The notes: generated by a model from the letters alone, not told the origin. A stretch of 17,554 nucleotides of DNA from Ignavibacteriales bacterium (GCA_016929735.1 JAFGID010000035.1:1-17554), one strand, 5' to 3'; positions 9,145-16,715 are shown, counted from the first letter of the stretch. Program-made: numbers and translations.

Positions 9145-10407
9145 CTATAAATTTTGTTTCAGCAATTTCTTTTTTATTTCACCGAGTAGATAAATACTTC
9201 CTAATGCAACTATACATTTATTTCCATTTGTTTTCCGTGCATTTTCAATAAAATCCGCCGCAGATTCCAGCTGCTGTACATCACTTCTTATTTCTTTGCA
9301 AAGATTGTAAATTTCATCTAATTTATAAGCACGTTCATAATTTAAGGTTGTAACATATACTTTTGTAAAATAAGGACTTAGCCTTTTGAACATTGAAATA
9401 AGATCTTTGTCCTTTAAAGTACTGAAAATTAAAATTCTTTCTTTAAAGCGTGAATATTCCTTTTCAAATTCTGCAATAAATGACTCCACACCTTCCAGAT
9501 TGTGTGCAGCATCAAAAATTACTTTAGGATTCTCTGAAACAATTTCGTATCGCGCTTGAATACCGCTATTTTGAATAACATTTATGATTCCTTTTGTAAT
9601 TGCTTTATCATTTTTTATTTCAAATAATTGAGCAAGAACTAGAATAGCCAGACCACAATTATACAATTGGTGTCTGCCTACTAAAGGTGTTTTATACAAA
9701 TTAAAATTAAAGTTATTTAAATGTACCTGAACATTTTCACGGTAATCATTAATGTTTTCTTTTAAAGGATAAAATTCATTTCCAAAATATTGAATTTTTT
9801 CTCTGATAACATTTTCCGCTTCTTCTGGCATTATTCCAAAAAAGACTTTTGAATCTTTTTTAATAATTCCTGCTTTTTCGTCTGCAATTTGCCAAAGATT
9901 TTCGCCAAGAATGTTTGTATGCTCATAACTGATTGTTGTAAAGACACATGCAAGCGGATTAATAATATTCGTTGCATCTAATCTTCCACCAAGTCCGGTT
10001 TCAATTACTGCATAATCAACTTTTTCATCTGAAAAATATTTGAAAGCAAGAGCTGTTGTAGCTTCAAAAAATGTAATTTGTTTTTCTTCAACTAAATTAT
10101 TAATTGAAGTAATAAATTGTGCTATATATTCGTTCGAAATTTTAATTCCATTAATTCTTATTCGTTCATTGAATTCAACAAGATGTGGTGATGTATATAG
10201 TCCGACTTTGTATCCCATTTCCATTAATATACTTGCGATAAATGAAGCAGTACTCCCTTTTCCATTTGAACCGGCGATGTGAATTGACTTAAAATTATTT
10301 TGTGGATTATTTAATGAATTTAAAAGTTGTCCAATATTTTCTAAACCTAATTTTACACCAAAGGAATGAAGTGCAAAAATTTTTTCAAGTGCCTTTTCTA
10401 TTTCCAT
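9145..10407 (-). CDS. folC: Folylpolyglutamate synthase / dihydrofolate synthase
   Basis: This cytoplasmic Mur-ligase-family enzyme uses ATP to add glutamate to dihydropteroate and to folates. The length of 420 residues is normal. The ATP loop is G46-S-N-G-K50-G-S. It is followed by Y71-T-S-P-H-L, E81-R-I-R-I-N-G, F114-E-A-T-T, E136-T-G-L-G-G-R-L-D-A-T-N, and D176-E-K-A-G-I-I-K where K178 is at the carbamylated-lysine position. The C-terminal ligase domain has D299-A-A-H302-N, and the protein ends with a typical L-G-S-I-Y block. One small oddity is S160-Y-E-H163, where most family members have D-H. Aspartate to glutamate is conservative and the metal-binding histidine is kept, so activity is likely. 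The gene begins 1 bp after the pyrD stop, with no Shine-Dalgarno site, which suggests translational coupling. Confidence 0.95.
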   Translation of the reverse strand: MEIEKALEKIFALHSFGVKLGLENIGQLLNSLNNPQNNFKSIHIAGSNGKGSTASFIASILMEMGYKVGLYTSPHLVEFNERIRINGIKISNEYIAQFITSINNLVEEKQITFFEATTALAFKYFSDEKVDYAVIETGLGGRLDATNIINPLACVFTTISYEHTNILGENLWQIADEKAGIIKKDSKVFFGIMPEEAENVIREKIQYFGNEFYPLKENINDYRENVQVHLNNFNFNLYKTPLVGRHQLYNCGLAILVLAQLFEIKNDKAITKGIINVIQNSGIQARYEIVSENPKVIFDAAHNLEGVESFIAEFEKEYSRFKERILIFSTLKDKDLISMFKRLSPYFTKVYVTTLNYERAYKLDEIYNLCKEIRSDVQQLESAADFIENARKTNGNKCIVALGSIYLLGEIKKKLLKQNL

Positions 10408-10408
10408 A

Positions 10409-11323
10409 CTAAATTTGATATGTTCCCGTTAATTGTGAAATATTTATAATTGAATTGTTCTTGCAATACTTTATTAAACCATCAATGATTTCATAAGCAG
10501 CAAAGGGATTAATAAAATTGACTGTTCCAATCTGGACTGCACTAGCCCCAACAATCATAAACTCAACGACATCTTTCCAATTCATAATTCCACCAAGTCC
10601 AATTATTGGAATATCAACTGAACGGCTGATTTCCAAAACTTTTGCTAATGCAACGGGTTTGATTGCTGGTCCTGATAAACCACCAGTAATATTTTTTAAA
10701 ATTGGTTTTTTTGTATAAATATCAAATGCTGTTCCGATTAATGTATTAATTGCTGAAACAGCATCCCCACCTTCCTGTTTTACAACTTTTGCAAATTCTG
10801 CTATGTTAGAATTATTTGGTGATAGTTTTATTATTATTGTTTTATTCGTTGCAACACGAATCTCACTCGTAATTTTACCAACAGCAGTCAAATCATTACC
10901 GAAAATTAATCCACCTTCTTTCACATTTGGACAAGAGACATTAATTTCAAAGGCTTTGATGATTTCAAATTCGTTCAACGCTTTTGTGCATTCTACATAT
11001 TCCTCAATTGAACTCGCAGCAATATTACAGATTACATTTGAATTCAATTTTTCTAAAATCGGAATTTTAGTTTTAACAAATTCATCTAATCCAACATTAG
11101 CCAGACCAATTGCATTCAACATTCCTGATGAAGTTTCAACAATTCGTTGCGGTGAATTGCCTCTTCTTGGTTTAAGTGAAATTGATTTAGTTATAATTGC
11201 ACCAATCTTACTCAAATCTAAAAAATTTGCAACCTCTTCACCATAACCAACCGTACCCGAAGCAAGAACAATCGGATTGCATAATTTTAATTTTCCAATA
11301 TTTACTGATAAATCTATTTCCAT
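10409..11323 (-). CDS. pyrD: Dihydroorotate dehydrogenase B, catalytic subunit
   Basis: This FMN enzyme oxidises dihydroorotate to orotate in pyrimidine synthesis. At 304 residues it has the class 1B length, and C131 in I-N-V-S-C-P-N-V-K is the catalytic cysteine that distinguishes class 1 from the membrane class 2 enzymes. Other landmarks are A21-S-G-T-V-G-Y-G, T45-K-S-I-S and N-S-P-Q-R near the substrate site, I-K-L-S-P-N in the core, and near the C-terminus G-L-G-G-I followed by Q-I-G-T, which hold the FMN phosphate. It works as a heterotetramer with PyrK, whose gene lies directly upstream, so electrons should go to NAD+. The 50-bp gap from pyrK is mostly filled by a repeat-like element, and no Shine-Dalgarno site is seen. 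folC follows after 1 bp. Confidence 0.95.
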   Translation of the reverse strand: MEIDLSVNIGKLKLCNPIVLASGTVGYGEEVANFLDLSKIGAIITKSISLKPRRGNSPQRIVETSSGMLNAIGLANVGLDEFVKTKIPILEKLNSNVICNIAASSIEEYVECTKALNEFEIIKAFEINVSCPNVKEGGLIFGNDLTAVGKITSEIRVATNKTIIIKLSPNNSNIAEFAKVVKQEGGDAVSAINTLIGTAFDIYTKKPILKNITGGLSGPAIKPVALAKVLEISRSVDIPIIGLGGIMNWKDVVEFMIVGASAVQIGTVNFINPFAAYEIIDGLIKYCKNNSIINISQLTGTYQI

Positions 11324-11329
11324 ATTTTT

Positions 11330-11370
11330 AATCTATGTAAATCCGCTGAATCCGCGTCATCAGTGTTCTA
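11330..11370 (-). repeat. Intergenic quasi-periodic GGATT-type element between pyrK and pyrD
   Basis: On the minus strand the 41 nt contain GAT at plus 11361-11359, 11352-11350, 11343-11341 and 11333-11331, a spacing of 9, 9 and 10 nt. The stretch includes the words GCGGATT and GCGGATTTACATAGATT. It is visibly richer in G and C than the surrounding spacers and fills nearly all of the gap between the pyrK stop and the pyrD start. I recall similar non-coding strings built on G-GATT units scattered between genes in many environmental bacterial genomes. Membership in such a family is inference, because only one copy lies in this window. Confidence 0.55.
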
Positions 11371-11373
11371 TTT

Positions 11374-12135
11374 CTATAACTTAATTTCATTGAATTTAAA
11401 TACAGGCCCATCCTTGCAGACCAATTTATACTCATCATCCTCTTTTGATTCAACAACACAACCCTGACAAATGCCAAATCCACAAGCCATTGCAGATTCA
11501 AGCGACACTTCACAATTTAAATTTTTATCTGAACAATACTCAATTAAACTTTTTAACATCGGATTAGGACCACAAGCAAAGATTTTAGTTTTGGAATTAA
11601 GTATAGTGTTTTCACTTTTAAACAAATCAATACAAGTTCCTTTTAATCCGAAAGAGCCATCGTCTGTGGCATATTTACAATTAGTTAAACCGTAATCAAC
11701 TATTTCATTTTTATTTCGAAAGCCAATATAAGAAACTATTTTTTTATTCGTAATATTTCTAATTAAAAAAGGAAAAGGTGCAACTCCAATGCCCCCCCCA
11801 ATAATGATTGCCGTTTCAAAATCGTCATCGAAATTAAAACCATTACCAAGTGGACCTAAAATGCTTAAGACTTCACCTTCCATTTTTTGCGCTAATATTT
11901 CAGTTCCAACTCCGACAACCTGATATAAAAAAACTATTAAGTGATTTTCAACATCACAAATACTGAATGGACGGCGAAGCAAAGGATAATCTGTATCGCT
12001 TACTTTTACATTACAAAATTGTCCCGGTTTAATCTTTGAAGCAATAATTGGTGAATGAACTTTTAAAAGATAAATACTTTCAGTTAACTTATCATTTGAC
12101 TCGATAATAGAATTCTCAATTATTATTTTATTCAT
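11374..12135 (-). CDS. pyrK: Dihydroorotate dehydrogenase B, electron-transfer subunit
   Basis: This is the FAD and [2Fe-2S] subunit that carries electrons from PyrD to NAD+. The 253 residues follow the ferredoxin-reductase-like plan. I35-K-P-G-Q-F lies in the N-terminal barrel, R54-R-P-F-S-I is the FAD-binding motif, and I112-G-G-G-I-G-V-A-P is the nucleotide-binding loop. C188-G-P-N-P-M comes before the cluster segment. The cluster cysteines are C218, C223, C226 and C240 (C-x4-C-x2-C-x13-C), the spacing expected for PyrK. The gene lies 3 bp after the rpiB-like gene and 50 bp before pyrD. The glycine loop is encoded with an uninterrupted run of eight G on the minus strand (plus 11792-11799), striking in such AT-rich DNA. 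No Shine-Dalgarno site is seen. Confidence 0.95.
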   Translation of the reverse strand: MNKIIIENSIIESNDKLTESIYLLKVHSPIIASKIKPGQFCNVKVSDTDYPLLRRPFSICDVENHLIVFLYQVVGVGTEILAQKMEGEVLSILGPLGNGFNFDDDFETAIIIGGGIGVAPFPFLIRNITNKKIVSYIGFRNKNEIVDYGLTNCKYATDDGSFGLKGTCIDLFKSENTILNSKTKIFACGPNPMLKSLIEYCSDKNLNCEVSLESAMACGFGICQGCVVESKEDDEYKLVCKDGPVFKFNEIKL

Positions 12136-12138
12136 AAT

Positions 12139-12750
12139 TTATTTCAGTAATTTCTTTTCTAATTCTGTAATTTTATCCAATCTTTTTTGATGTCGACCAC
12201 CTTCAAATTTTGTTGACAACCAAGTATCAACTATTATTTTAATTTTTTCTTCGTTAATTGTTTTTGCTCCGACAACTAAAATATTTGCATTGTTATGTTC
12301 TCTTGCACTCTTAGCAGAAAACTCATCATAACAGGTTGTAGCACGAATACCCGGAAATTTATTCGCTGTAATTGCAGAAGGTATTCCTGTTGCGTCAATT
12401 AAAATTCCAAAATCAGCACCATCGAGTAAAACTTTTTTTGCAACTGCTATAGCAAAATCAGGATAATCACAGGATTCTTCGCTATAAGTTCCCACATCGT
12501 CCACAAAATAACCTTTCGCCTGTAAGTATTGAATTAATAATAACTTAACAGCATAACCCGTGTGGTCTGAGCCGATTACTATTGTTTTTTTATCCGTGTT
12601 AACTTTTGATTTATTTAAAATAGTAATTTTTTTCTCTTTAATTTTATCCAATGCGAGTGGAGTAAACACGGTATTATCATCAATAACAAGAACTCGACTT
12701 CCTGTTTTGATTAAATTTATTATATCTATTTCGGTTACTAATTTTTTCAT
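12139..12750 (-). CDS. RpiB/LacAB-family sugar-phosphate isomerase-like protein with N-terminal extension
   Basis: Residues 56-203 are an RpiB-type domain: G60-S-D62-H63-T-G at the start, G-T-Y-S-E-E-S-x-D-Y-P-D, A129-N-K, R150-E-H152-N-N-A-N, and E183-G-G-R-H-x-x-R-L-D-K-I at the end. RpiB interconverts ribose 5-phosphate and ribulose 5-phosphate. The catalytic loop normally reads I-C-G-T-G-I-G-M-S. Here it is I118-D119-A-T-G-I-P-S-A, so the cysteine base is aspartate and the following loop is altered. Residues 1-48 form an extra segment with V5-T-E, L21-V-I-D and T30-P-L-A, which resembles my memory of the N-terminus of ethanolamine-utilisation proteins EutQ and EutT. The family fold is certain but the reaction is not. 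It could be an isomerase with another substrate or a different general base, or a non-catalytic binder. It sits 3 bp upstream of pyrK. Confidence 0.8.
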   Translation of the reverse strand: MKKLVTEIDIINLIKTGSRVLVIDDNTVFTPLALDKIKEKKITILNKSKVNTDKKTIVIGSDHTGYAVKLLLIQYLQAKGYFVDDVGTYSEESCDYPDFAIAVAKKVLLDGADFGILIDATGIPSAITANKFPGIRATTCYDEFSAKSAREHNNANILVVGAKTINEEKIKIIVDTWLSTKFEGGRHQKRLDKITELEKKLLK

Positions 12751-12779
12751 TCAAATAATCTTAAACAAAAATTTTACAA

Positions 12780-13613
12780 TTATTCAAATCTATACAAATC
12801 ATTCCAACTAAACGTCCACTCTGGAGTATATAATTCTTTTGTATCTAATTTATACCATGGAGAAATTACATTATCTTCCCAATTTTTCAAAATATGTATG
12901 TCCTGAGCAGGCATATAACTTTGAGCAATTAAAAATATTTTTTCTCTTGTATTTTTCTTATAAGCAACATCAATAACAATAACTGCATGACCTGGAAATC
13001 CGCCGACAATGAATACATCGCCTATCTGAATATTATTTTTATCGGACACCTTTTTCAATTCCTGCTTTAGAGAATAAGAACCTGCATAAGTAAAAATTAT
13101 ATCAAGATAAGAACGAAACGCTTTGTATGAATAATTCTTATTTGTTTTCTTTTGCCAAGACACTTTGTTTTTATTTACATTTACCCGATAACCATCAGCC
13201 CATTTTTTGTAATCAATTCTATCTCCACTTGTAAAGTTAAAATGCAATACTTCAAATTTTTTTTGTGAAAATAAATATTCAGCACGCAATCTAATTACTG
13301 CATCTGCACATTGTTGTAAATTTTTCTCGCCGACATCAATATCAATTATTGCATATTGTGCATTTTGATTAAATTTTTTTTCTCCATTATACAGATAAAC
13401 AAATTTCTGATGAATTTTTATTGGTAAATTTCTTAACCAATATTGAAAAGAACTCGAATCAACTTTAACTCTTTCATATCCGATCGGTACTTTAATTAAA
13501 TTTGTGACCGAAAAAAGTTTATTGTATTCTTTTTTCCAACAATAATTACAATCCTGAGAAAAACAGCATAATGAAATTATGAAGAATAAGATAATATTTT
13601 TGATTATCCTCAT
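12780..13613 (-). CDS. Exported DUF4846-family protein
   Basis: This 277-residue protein starts with a short basic stretch and a hydrophobic core (residues 4-18), then C-F-S-Q, which looks like a type I signal peptide cleaved near residue 19. It should act in the periplasm or at the surface. The mature part matches my recollection of DUF4846: P43-I-G-Y-E-R, S55-F-x-x-W-L-R-N-L-P, L74-Y-N-G, D91-I-D-V-G, L99-Q-Q-C-A-D-A-V-I-R-L-R-A-E-Y and F127-T-S-G-D. C102, H209 (in P-G-H-A-V-I-V-I-D) and Q231 have the look of a cysteine-peptidase-like triad, but this is a guess from motif shape. The function is unknown. Its start codon overlaps the stop of the upstream guanylyltransferase gene by 1 nt (TAATG), so translation is coupled, and the neighbours suggest an envelope role. 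Confidence 0.75.
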   Translation of the reverse strand: MRIIKNIILFFIISLCCFSQDCNYCWKKEYNKLFSVTNLIKVPIGYERVKVDSSSFQYWLRNLPIKIHQKFVYLYNGEKKFNQNAQYAIIDIDVGEKNLQQCADAVIRLRAEYLFSQKKFEVLHFNFTSGDRIDYKKWADGYRVNVNKNKVSWQKKTNKNYSYKAFRSYLDIIFTYAGSYSLKQELKKVSDKNNIQIGDVFIVGGFPGHAVIVIDVAYKKNTREKIFLIAQSYMPAQDIHILKNWEDNVISPWYKLDTKELYTPEWTFSWNDLYRFE

Positions 13614-14680
13614 TAAAGCAATTCTTCTCTTTCCTTCAATTTTAAATATTCAATAATCTGTTTTACATCCTGAGAATTATTTCTATTACATACGAGCAGC
13701 GCATTTTTTGTGTTGACAATTATCAAATCGTTTACACCAATTACTGCAGTAAATTTATTTGGTGAAAAGATGTATGAATCACAAGTCTTATCGATATAAA
13801 CATCACCAACGAGAGCATTACCCGAATTATCTTTTTCTGAAAGTTTATAAACTTCCTCCCAGCTACCAACATCACTCCAATCAAAGTTACCTTTCACAAG
13901 ATAAACCATATCTGATTTTTCCATTACACCATAGTCAATAGAAATACTTTTCAATTGACCATAAACATGTCTGAGTACCTCGTTATAATTATCTTTTCCA
14001 ATTGAAGTTTTTATTTCTTCCAAACCTGAATGAAGGTCAGGTAGATATTTTTGAATTTCACTTAAGATGGCATCAGCACTACAGATGAACATACCTGAGT
14101 TCCAAAAGAAATCACCTGACTCGAGGAAACTGACTGCAGTTTCATAATTTGGTTTTTCAGCAAATGTTTTTACTTTAAAGACATTCTCATCATTTTTTTC
14201 ATCATTTATCTGAATGTATCCATAACCGGTTTCTGGTCGTGATGGATTAATTCCTATTGTAACAATTCCTTTAGATTTAAATGCAAAATCTGAGGCTATT
14301 TTTATCGTGTTTTCAAAAACTTCAATATTTTTAATTAAATGGTCAGCAGGTAAATTTACAATTACAGCATTCGGATCCTTTTGTTGAACAAGAATTGCTG
14401 CTAATCCAATGCATGCTGCAGTATTTTTCCCGAATGGTTCTGCTACTATGTTATCAACTGGTATATCAGGTAACTGTTGAATAATTCTTTCCTTTTGAAT
14501 CTCATTTGTTATTACAAATATATTTTCATTCGGAATGTAATTCTTTACACGTTCGAATGTGGCTTGAATCATAGTATTATCGCCAAAAATACGTAATAGT
14601 TGTTTAGGTTTTTTCCCTTTGCTTCTTGGCCAGAATCTGGAACCGACCCCACCAGCCATAATTACAGCATAAATGTTCAT
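13613..14680 (-). CDS. manC: Mannose-1-phosphate guanylyltransferase
   Basis: This cytoplasmic nucleotidyltransferase makes GDP-mannose from mannose 1-phosphate and GTP. The 355 residues form a single catalytic domain without the C-terminal phosphomannose-isomerase domain found in fused ManC/AlgA enzymes. The signature G10-G-V-G-S-R-F-W-P-R-S-K-G-K-K-P-K-Q is at the N-terminus. E81-P-x-G-K-N-T-A, P111-A-D-H114, F173-A-E-K-P, N194-S-G-M-F and F266-D-W-S-D-V-G-S-W follow in the usual order. An AGGA site 8 nt before the ATG overlaps the end of the upstream gene. The stop overlaps the DUF4846 start by 1 nt. GDP-mannose probably feeds glycan assembly for the flippase and GT39 proteins farther along the run. 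The symbol manC is used in the broad sense, and the domain layout alone does not exclude a related GDP-sugar pyrophosphorylase. Confidence 0.92.
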   Translation of the reverse strand: MNIYAVIMAGGVGSRFWPRSKGKKPKQLLRIFGDNTMIQATFERVKNYIPNENIFVITNEIQKERIIQQLPDIPVDNIVAEPFGKNTAACIGLAAILVQQKDPNAVIVNLPADHLIKNIEVFENTIKIASDFAFKSKGIVTIGINPSRPETGYGYIQINDEKNDENVFKVKTFAEKPNYETAVSFLESGDFFWNSGMFICSADAILSEIQKYLPDLHSGLEEIKTSIGKDNYNEVLRHVYGQLKSISIDYGVMEKSDMVYLVKGNFDWSDVGSWEEVYKLSEKDNSGNALVGDVYIDKTCDSYIFSPNKFTAVIGVNDLIIVNTKNALLVCNRNNSQDVKQIIEYLKLKEREELL

Positions 14681-14690
14681 TATTTATTTC

Positions 14691-15569
14691 CTATGAATTT
14701 AATAATATTCTTTTACCAAAATTTTCTGCTCGGTTCAAATATGTTGTTATATCATAATTTTTATTTTTCACAACAGCGGCAATAACAATTAAACATGCTC
14801 TCATTTCTTCAATTGTGTAATACGAAGGTATCATTTTTCTATCCTTAATTAACTCAAATGATTTAATTAAAATCTCATGCATATTACTAACCACATCAGT
14901 ACCAATGCGTTTAGACAAATCATTGTTATGGATAAGAATGTTTATAAAATCACCGAGCTCGTTGAATGAATAATTGCCAATTAGAATTTTCTTTAAAAAT
15001 AAATCTAAAGGTTTCAGTGGTTTTAATATACTTGTCTGATAATGCTGCACCATGTTAATATTTTGAGAATCATCATCAAGAATTAACCTTTCCTTTATTT
15101 TCTCAGTTTCAGGTTTTGATTCATTGTTTGAGATTACATCGTTTTCTTCGTCACCAGTAATTTTAATATTATCAAGATAATCTGTCCTTGTCATACGTTT
15201 CACTAATTCAACTTTCACTTCGCTCTTCCCTAAATCTGAAATTGTTTTTTGAAAAATGGAAGGAGTCACAACTTCTAGGAATTGATTTAAATCATTTATG
15301 ATAAGATTTACATGTTCCTTAAATTTTTCCGATATTTTCAAAAAATCGACTTTATAATTATTTATATAGAAATAGATTTGACTAAGCTTAATTGCAAGTT
15401 TTGAAAAATAGGTTGAAGTCTTAAGAATATTTATTTCATCAGCAATGTCCTTGCATTTAGCAAGATGATCTTTCAATAAAACAACAACTTCAATTTTAGA
15501 TGTAGTAAGCCGAAGATTATTCGCTGCAGTATGCACGCTTTGTATGATATATTCCTTTGCTAAATCCAT
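14691..15569 (-). CDS. Unrecognised helical protein with acidic linker
   Basis: I do not recognise this 292-residue protein. It has no signal peptide and no clear membrane segment, so it is probably cytoplasmic. Residues 1-128 look almost fully helical, with long amphipathic stretches around 22-100. Residues about 132-172 form a polar, acidic and probably disordered linker that includes G-D-E-E-N-D and L-D-D-D-S. Residues 176-292 are a second helical domain with L-K-P-L-K-P-L-D-L-F near its start. The lone cysteines C39 and C259 are not in a pattern. The gene has no Shine-Dalgarno site, begins 33 bp after alr and ends 10 bp before the manC start, which places it inside the operon. Codon use and base composition look like those of its neighbours. 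A scaffold or regulatory role is possible, but nothing in the sequence decides it. Confidence 0.8.
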   Translation of the reverse strand: MDLAKEYIIQSVHTAANNLRLTTSKIEVVVLLKDHLAKCKDIADEINILKTSTYFSKLAIKLSQIYFYINNYKVDFLKISEKFKEHVNLIINDLNQFLEVVTPSIFQKTISDLGKSEVKVELVKRMTRTDYLDNIKITGDEENDVISNNESKPETEKIKERLILDDDSQNINMVQHYQTSILKPLKPLDLFLKKILIGNYSFNELGDFINILIHNNDLSKRIGTDVVSNMHEILIKSFELIKDRKMIPSYYTIEEMRACLIVIAAVVKNKNYDITTYLNRAENFGKRILLNS

Positions 15570-15602
15570 TCTTAATTTTTTTTACAACATAAAAATTTTT
15601 TT

Positions 15603-16715
15603 TTATTTAATATATTTTCGTTGAATACGTTTGCTAATATTACAAGTTACTTCGTACGGAATTGTATTTAATACTACTGCCCAATCCCAAGCTGTTATTT
15701 CAAAATTTTTTCTTTTACCAATTAAAACTACCTCCTCACCAATCCTTATATTATCATTACCGACATTGAGCATAATTCTGTCCATTGTAACAGAACCGAC
15801 CTGTTCATAAATTTTATTTTTTATTATTGCATAAGAATTATTTGTTAATGCACGAACAAAACCATCCGCATATCCGATGGGAACTGTGGCAATGGTTGTA
15901 TCTTTTTCAGCATAGTATCTTCGACTGTAGCTTACTGATTCACCCTTTAATACTTTTTTTATAGTACTGACCTTTGAAATGATTGACATTACAGGTTTGA
16001 GTTTTACCGATTCAGTTGTCTCTAATGATGGATAATATCCATAGAGACTAATACCCGGTCGGACCATATCAAATTTTGCTTCGGGTAAATCAATAATTGC
16101 ACCACTATTAGAAGCGTGAACACATCCATAATTTATTCCTGCTTCATCTAATTTTTTTATTACCGCATTAAATCTTAAAAGTTGAATTTTGGCAAAATAC
16201 TTTTCTTGCTCATCAGAAGTCGCAAAATGTGTGTATATTCCATCGATCTTAACATTCGATAATTTACTTAATGTCTTAATTTTTTCAAATGCATTCCGAT
16301 AATCAAAACCTAATCTTCTCATTCCTGTATCTATATTAATATGGATTTTTAATTTCTGTTTTCCTGAGTAAGATTTTAAAAATTTTATATGTTCATCACA
16401 AGTAACTGTAGGATAAATTTTTCGCTTTAAGTATTCTGGAATATTTTCCTTACAAATTGGAGCAAAGCATAGTATTGGTTCATTAATAATTTTTGCATTT
16501 CTTAATTCAATTGCTTCTTCAAGTAATGCAACACCATAATATTCAGGCTTATTTTTTTTAAGTTTGGAAAGTGCCTTTACGCATTCGATCATTCCGTGAC
16601 CATAAGCATCCGCTTTAACTACAGGCATTACCATAGCATCTTTTGCTTTTTTGCGTAAATTCAAATAATTATAGACAAAATTCTTTAAATTTATTTCAGC
16701 ATAAGTCGGAGACAT
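15603..16715 (-). CDS. alr: Alanine racemase
   Basis: This PLP enzyme makes D-alanine for peptidoglycan. At 370 residues it has the standard length and is free-standing, not fused to MurF as in some Bacteroidota. K34 in V-V-K-A-D-A-Y-G-H-G is the PLP lysine. H163-F in Y-T-H-F, R219 in V-R-P-G-I-S-L-Y-G, Y263 in V-S-Y-S (likely the catalytic tyrosine) and Y282 in G-Y-A-D-G are all present, as is the end block P353-Y-E-V-T-C-N-I-S-K-R-I. The usual C-M-D motif is T310-M-D, and N127 replaces the lysine that is carbamylated in the Geobacillus enzyme. Such Asn variants are known, and in some a chloride ion is thought to fill the site. An AAGGA site lies 8 nt before the ATG. This is the first gene of the minus-strand run. 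Confidence 0.95.
   Translation of the reverse strand: MSPTYAEINLKNFVYNYLNLRKKAKDAMVMPVVKADAYGHGMIECVKALSKLKKNKPEYYGVALLEEAIELRNAKIINEPILCFAPICKENIPEYLKRKIYPTVTCDEHIKFLKSYSGKQKLKIHINIDTGMRRLGFDYRNAFEKIKTLSKLSNVKIDGIYTHFATSDEQEKYFAKIQLLRFNAVIKKLDEAGINYGCVHASNSGAIIDLPEAKFDMVRPGISLYGYYPSLETTESVKLKPVMSIISKVSTIKKVLKGESVSYSRRYYAEKDTTIATVPIGYADGFVRALTNNSYAIIKNKIYEQVGSVTMDRIMLNVGNDNIRIGEEVVLIGKRKNFEITAWDWAVVLNTIPYEVTCNISKRIQRKYIK

Noticed and set aside
10803..11246. Plus-strand open frame of 147 codons antisense to pyrD
   Set aside because: It is fully inside pyrD, has no recognisable domain or ribosome-binding site, and is explained by codon bias on the opposite strand.
11328..11513. Minus-strand open frame of 61 codons overlapping the pyrK end and the intergenic element
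   Set aside because: It lies in another frame of the well-supported pyrK cysteine-cluster region, and its end is just a translation of the repeat-like spacer.
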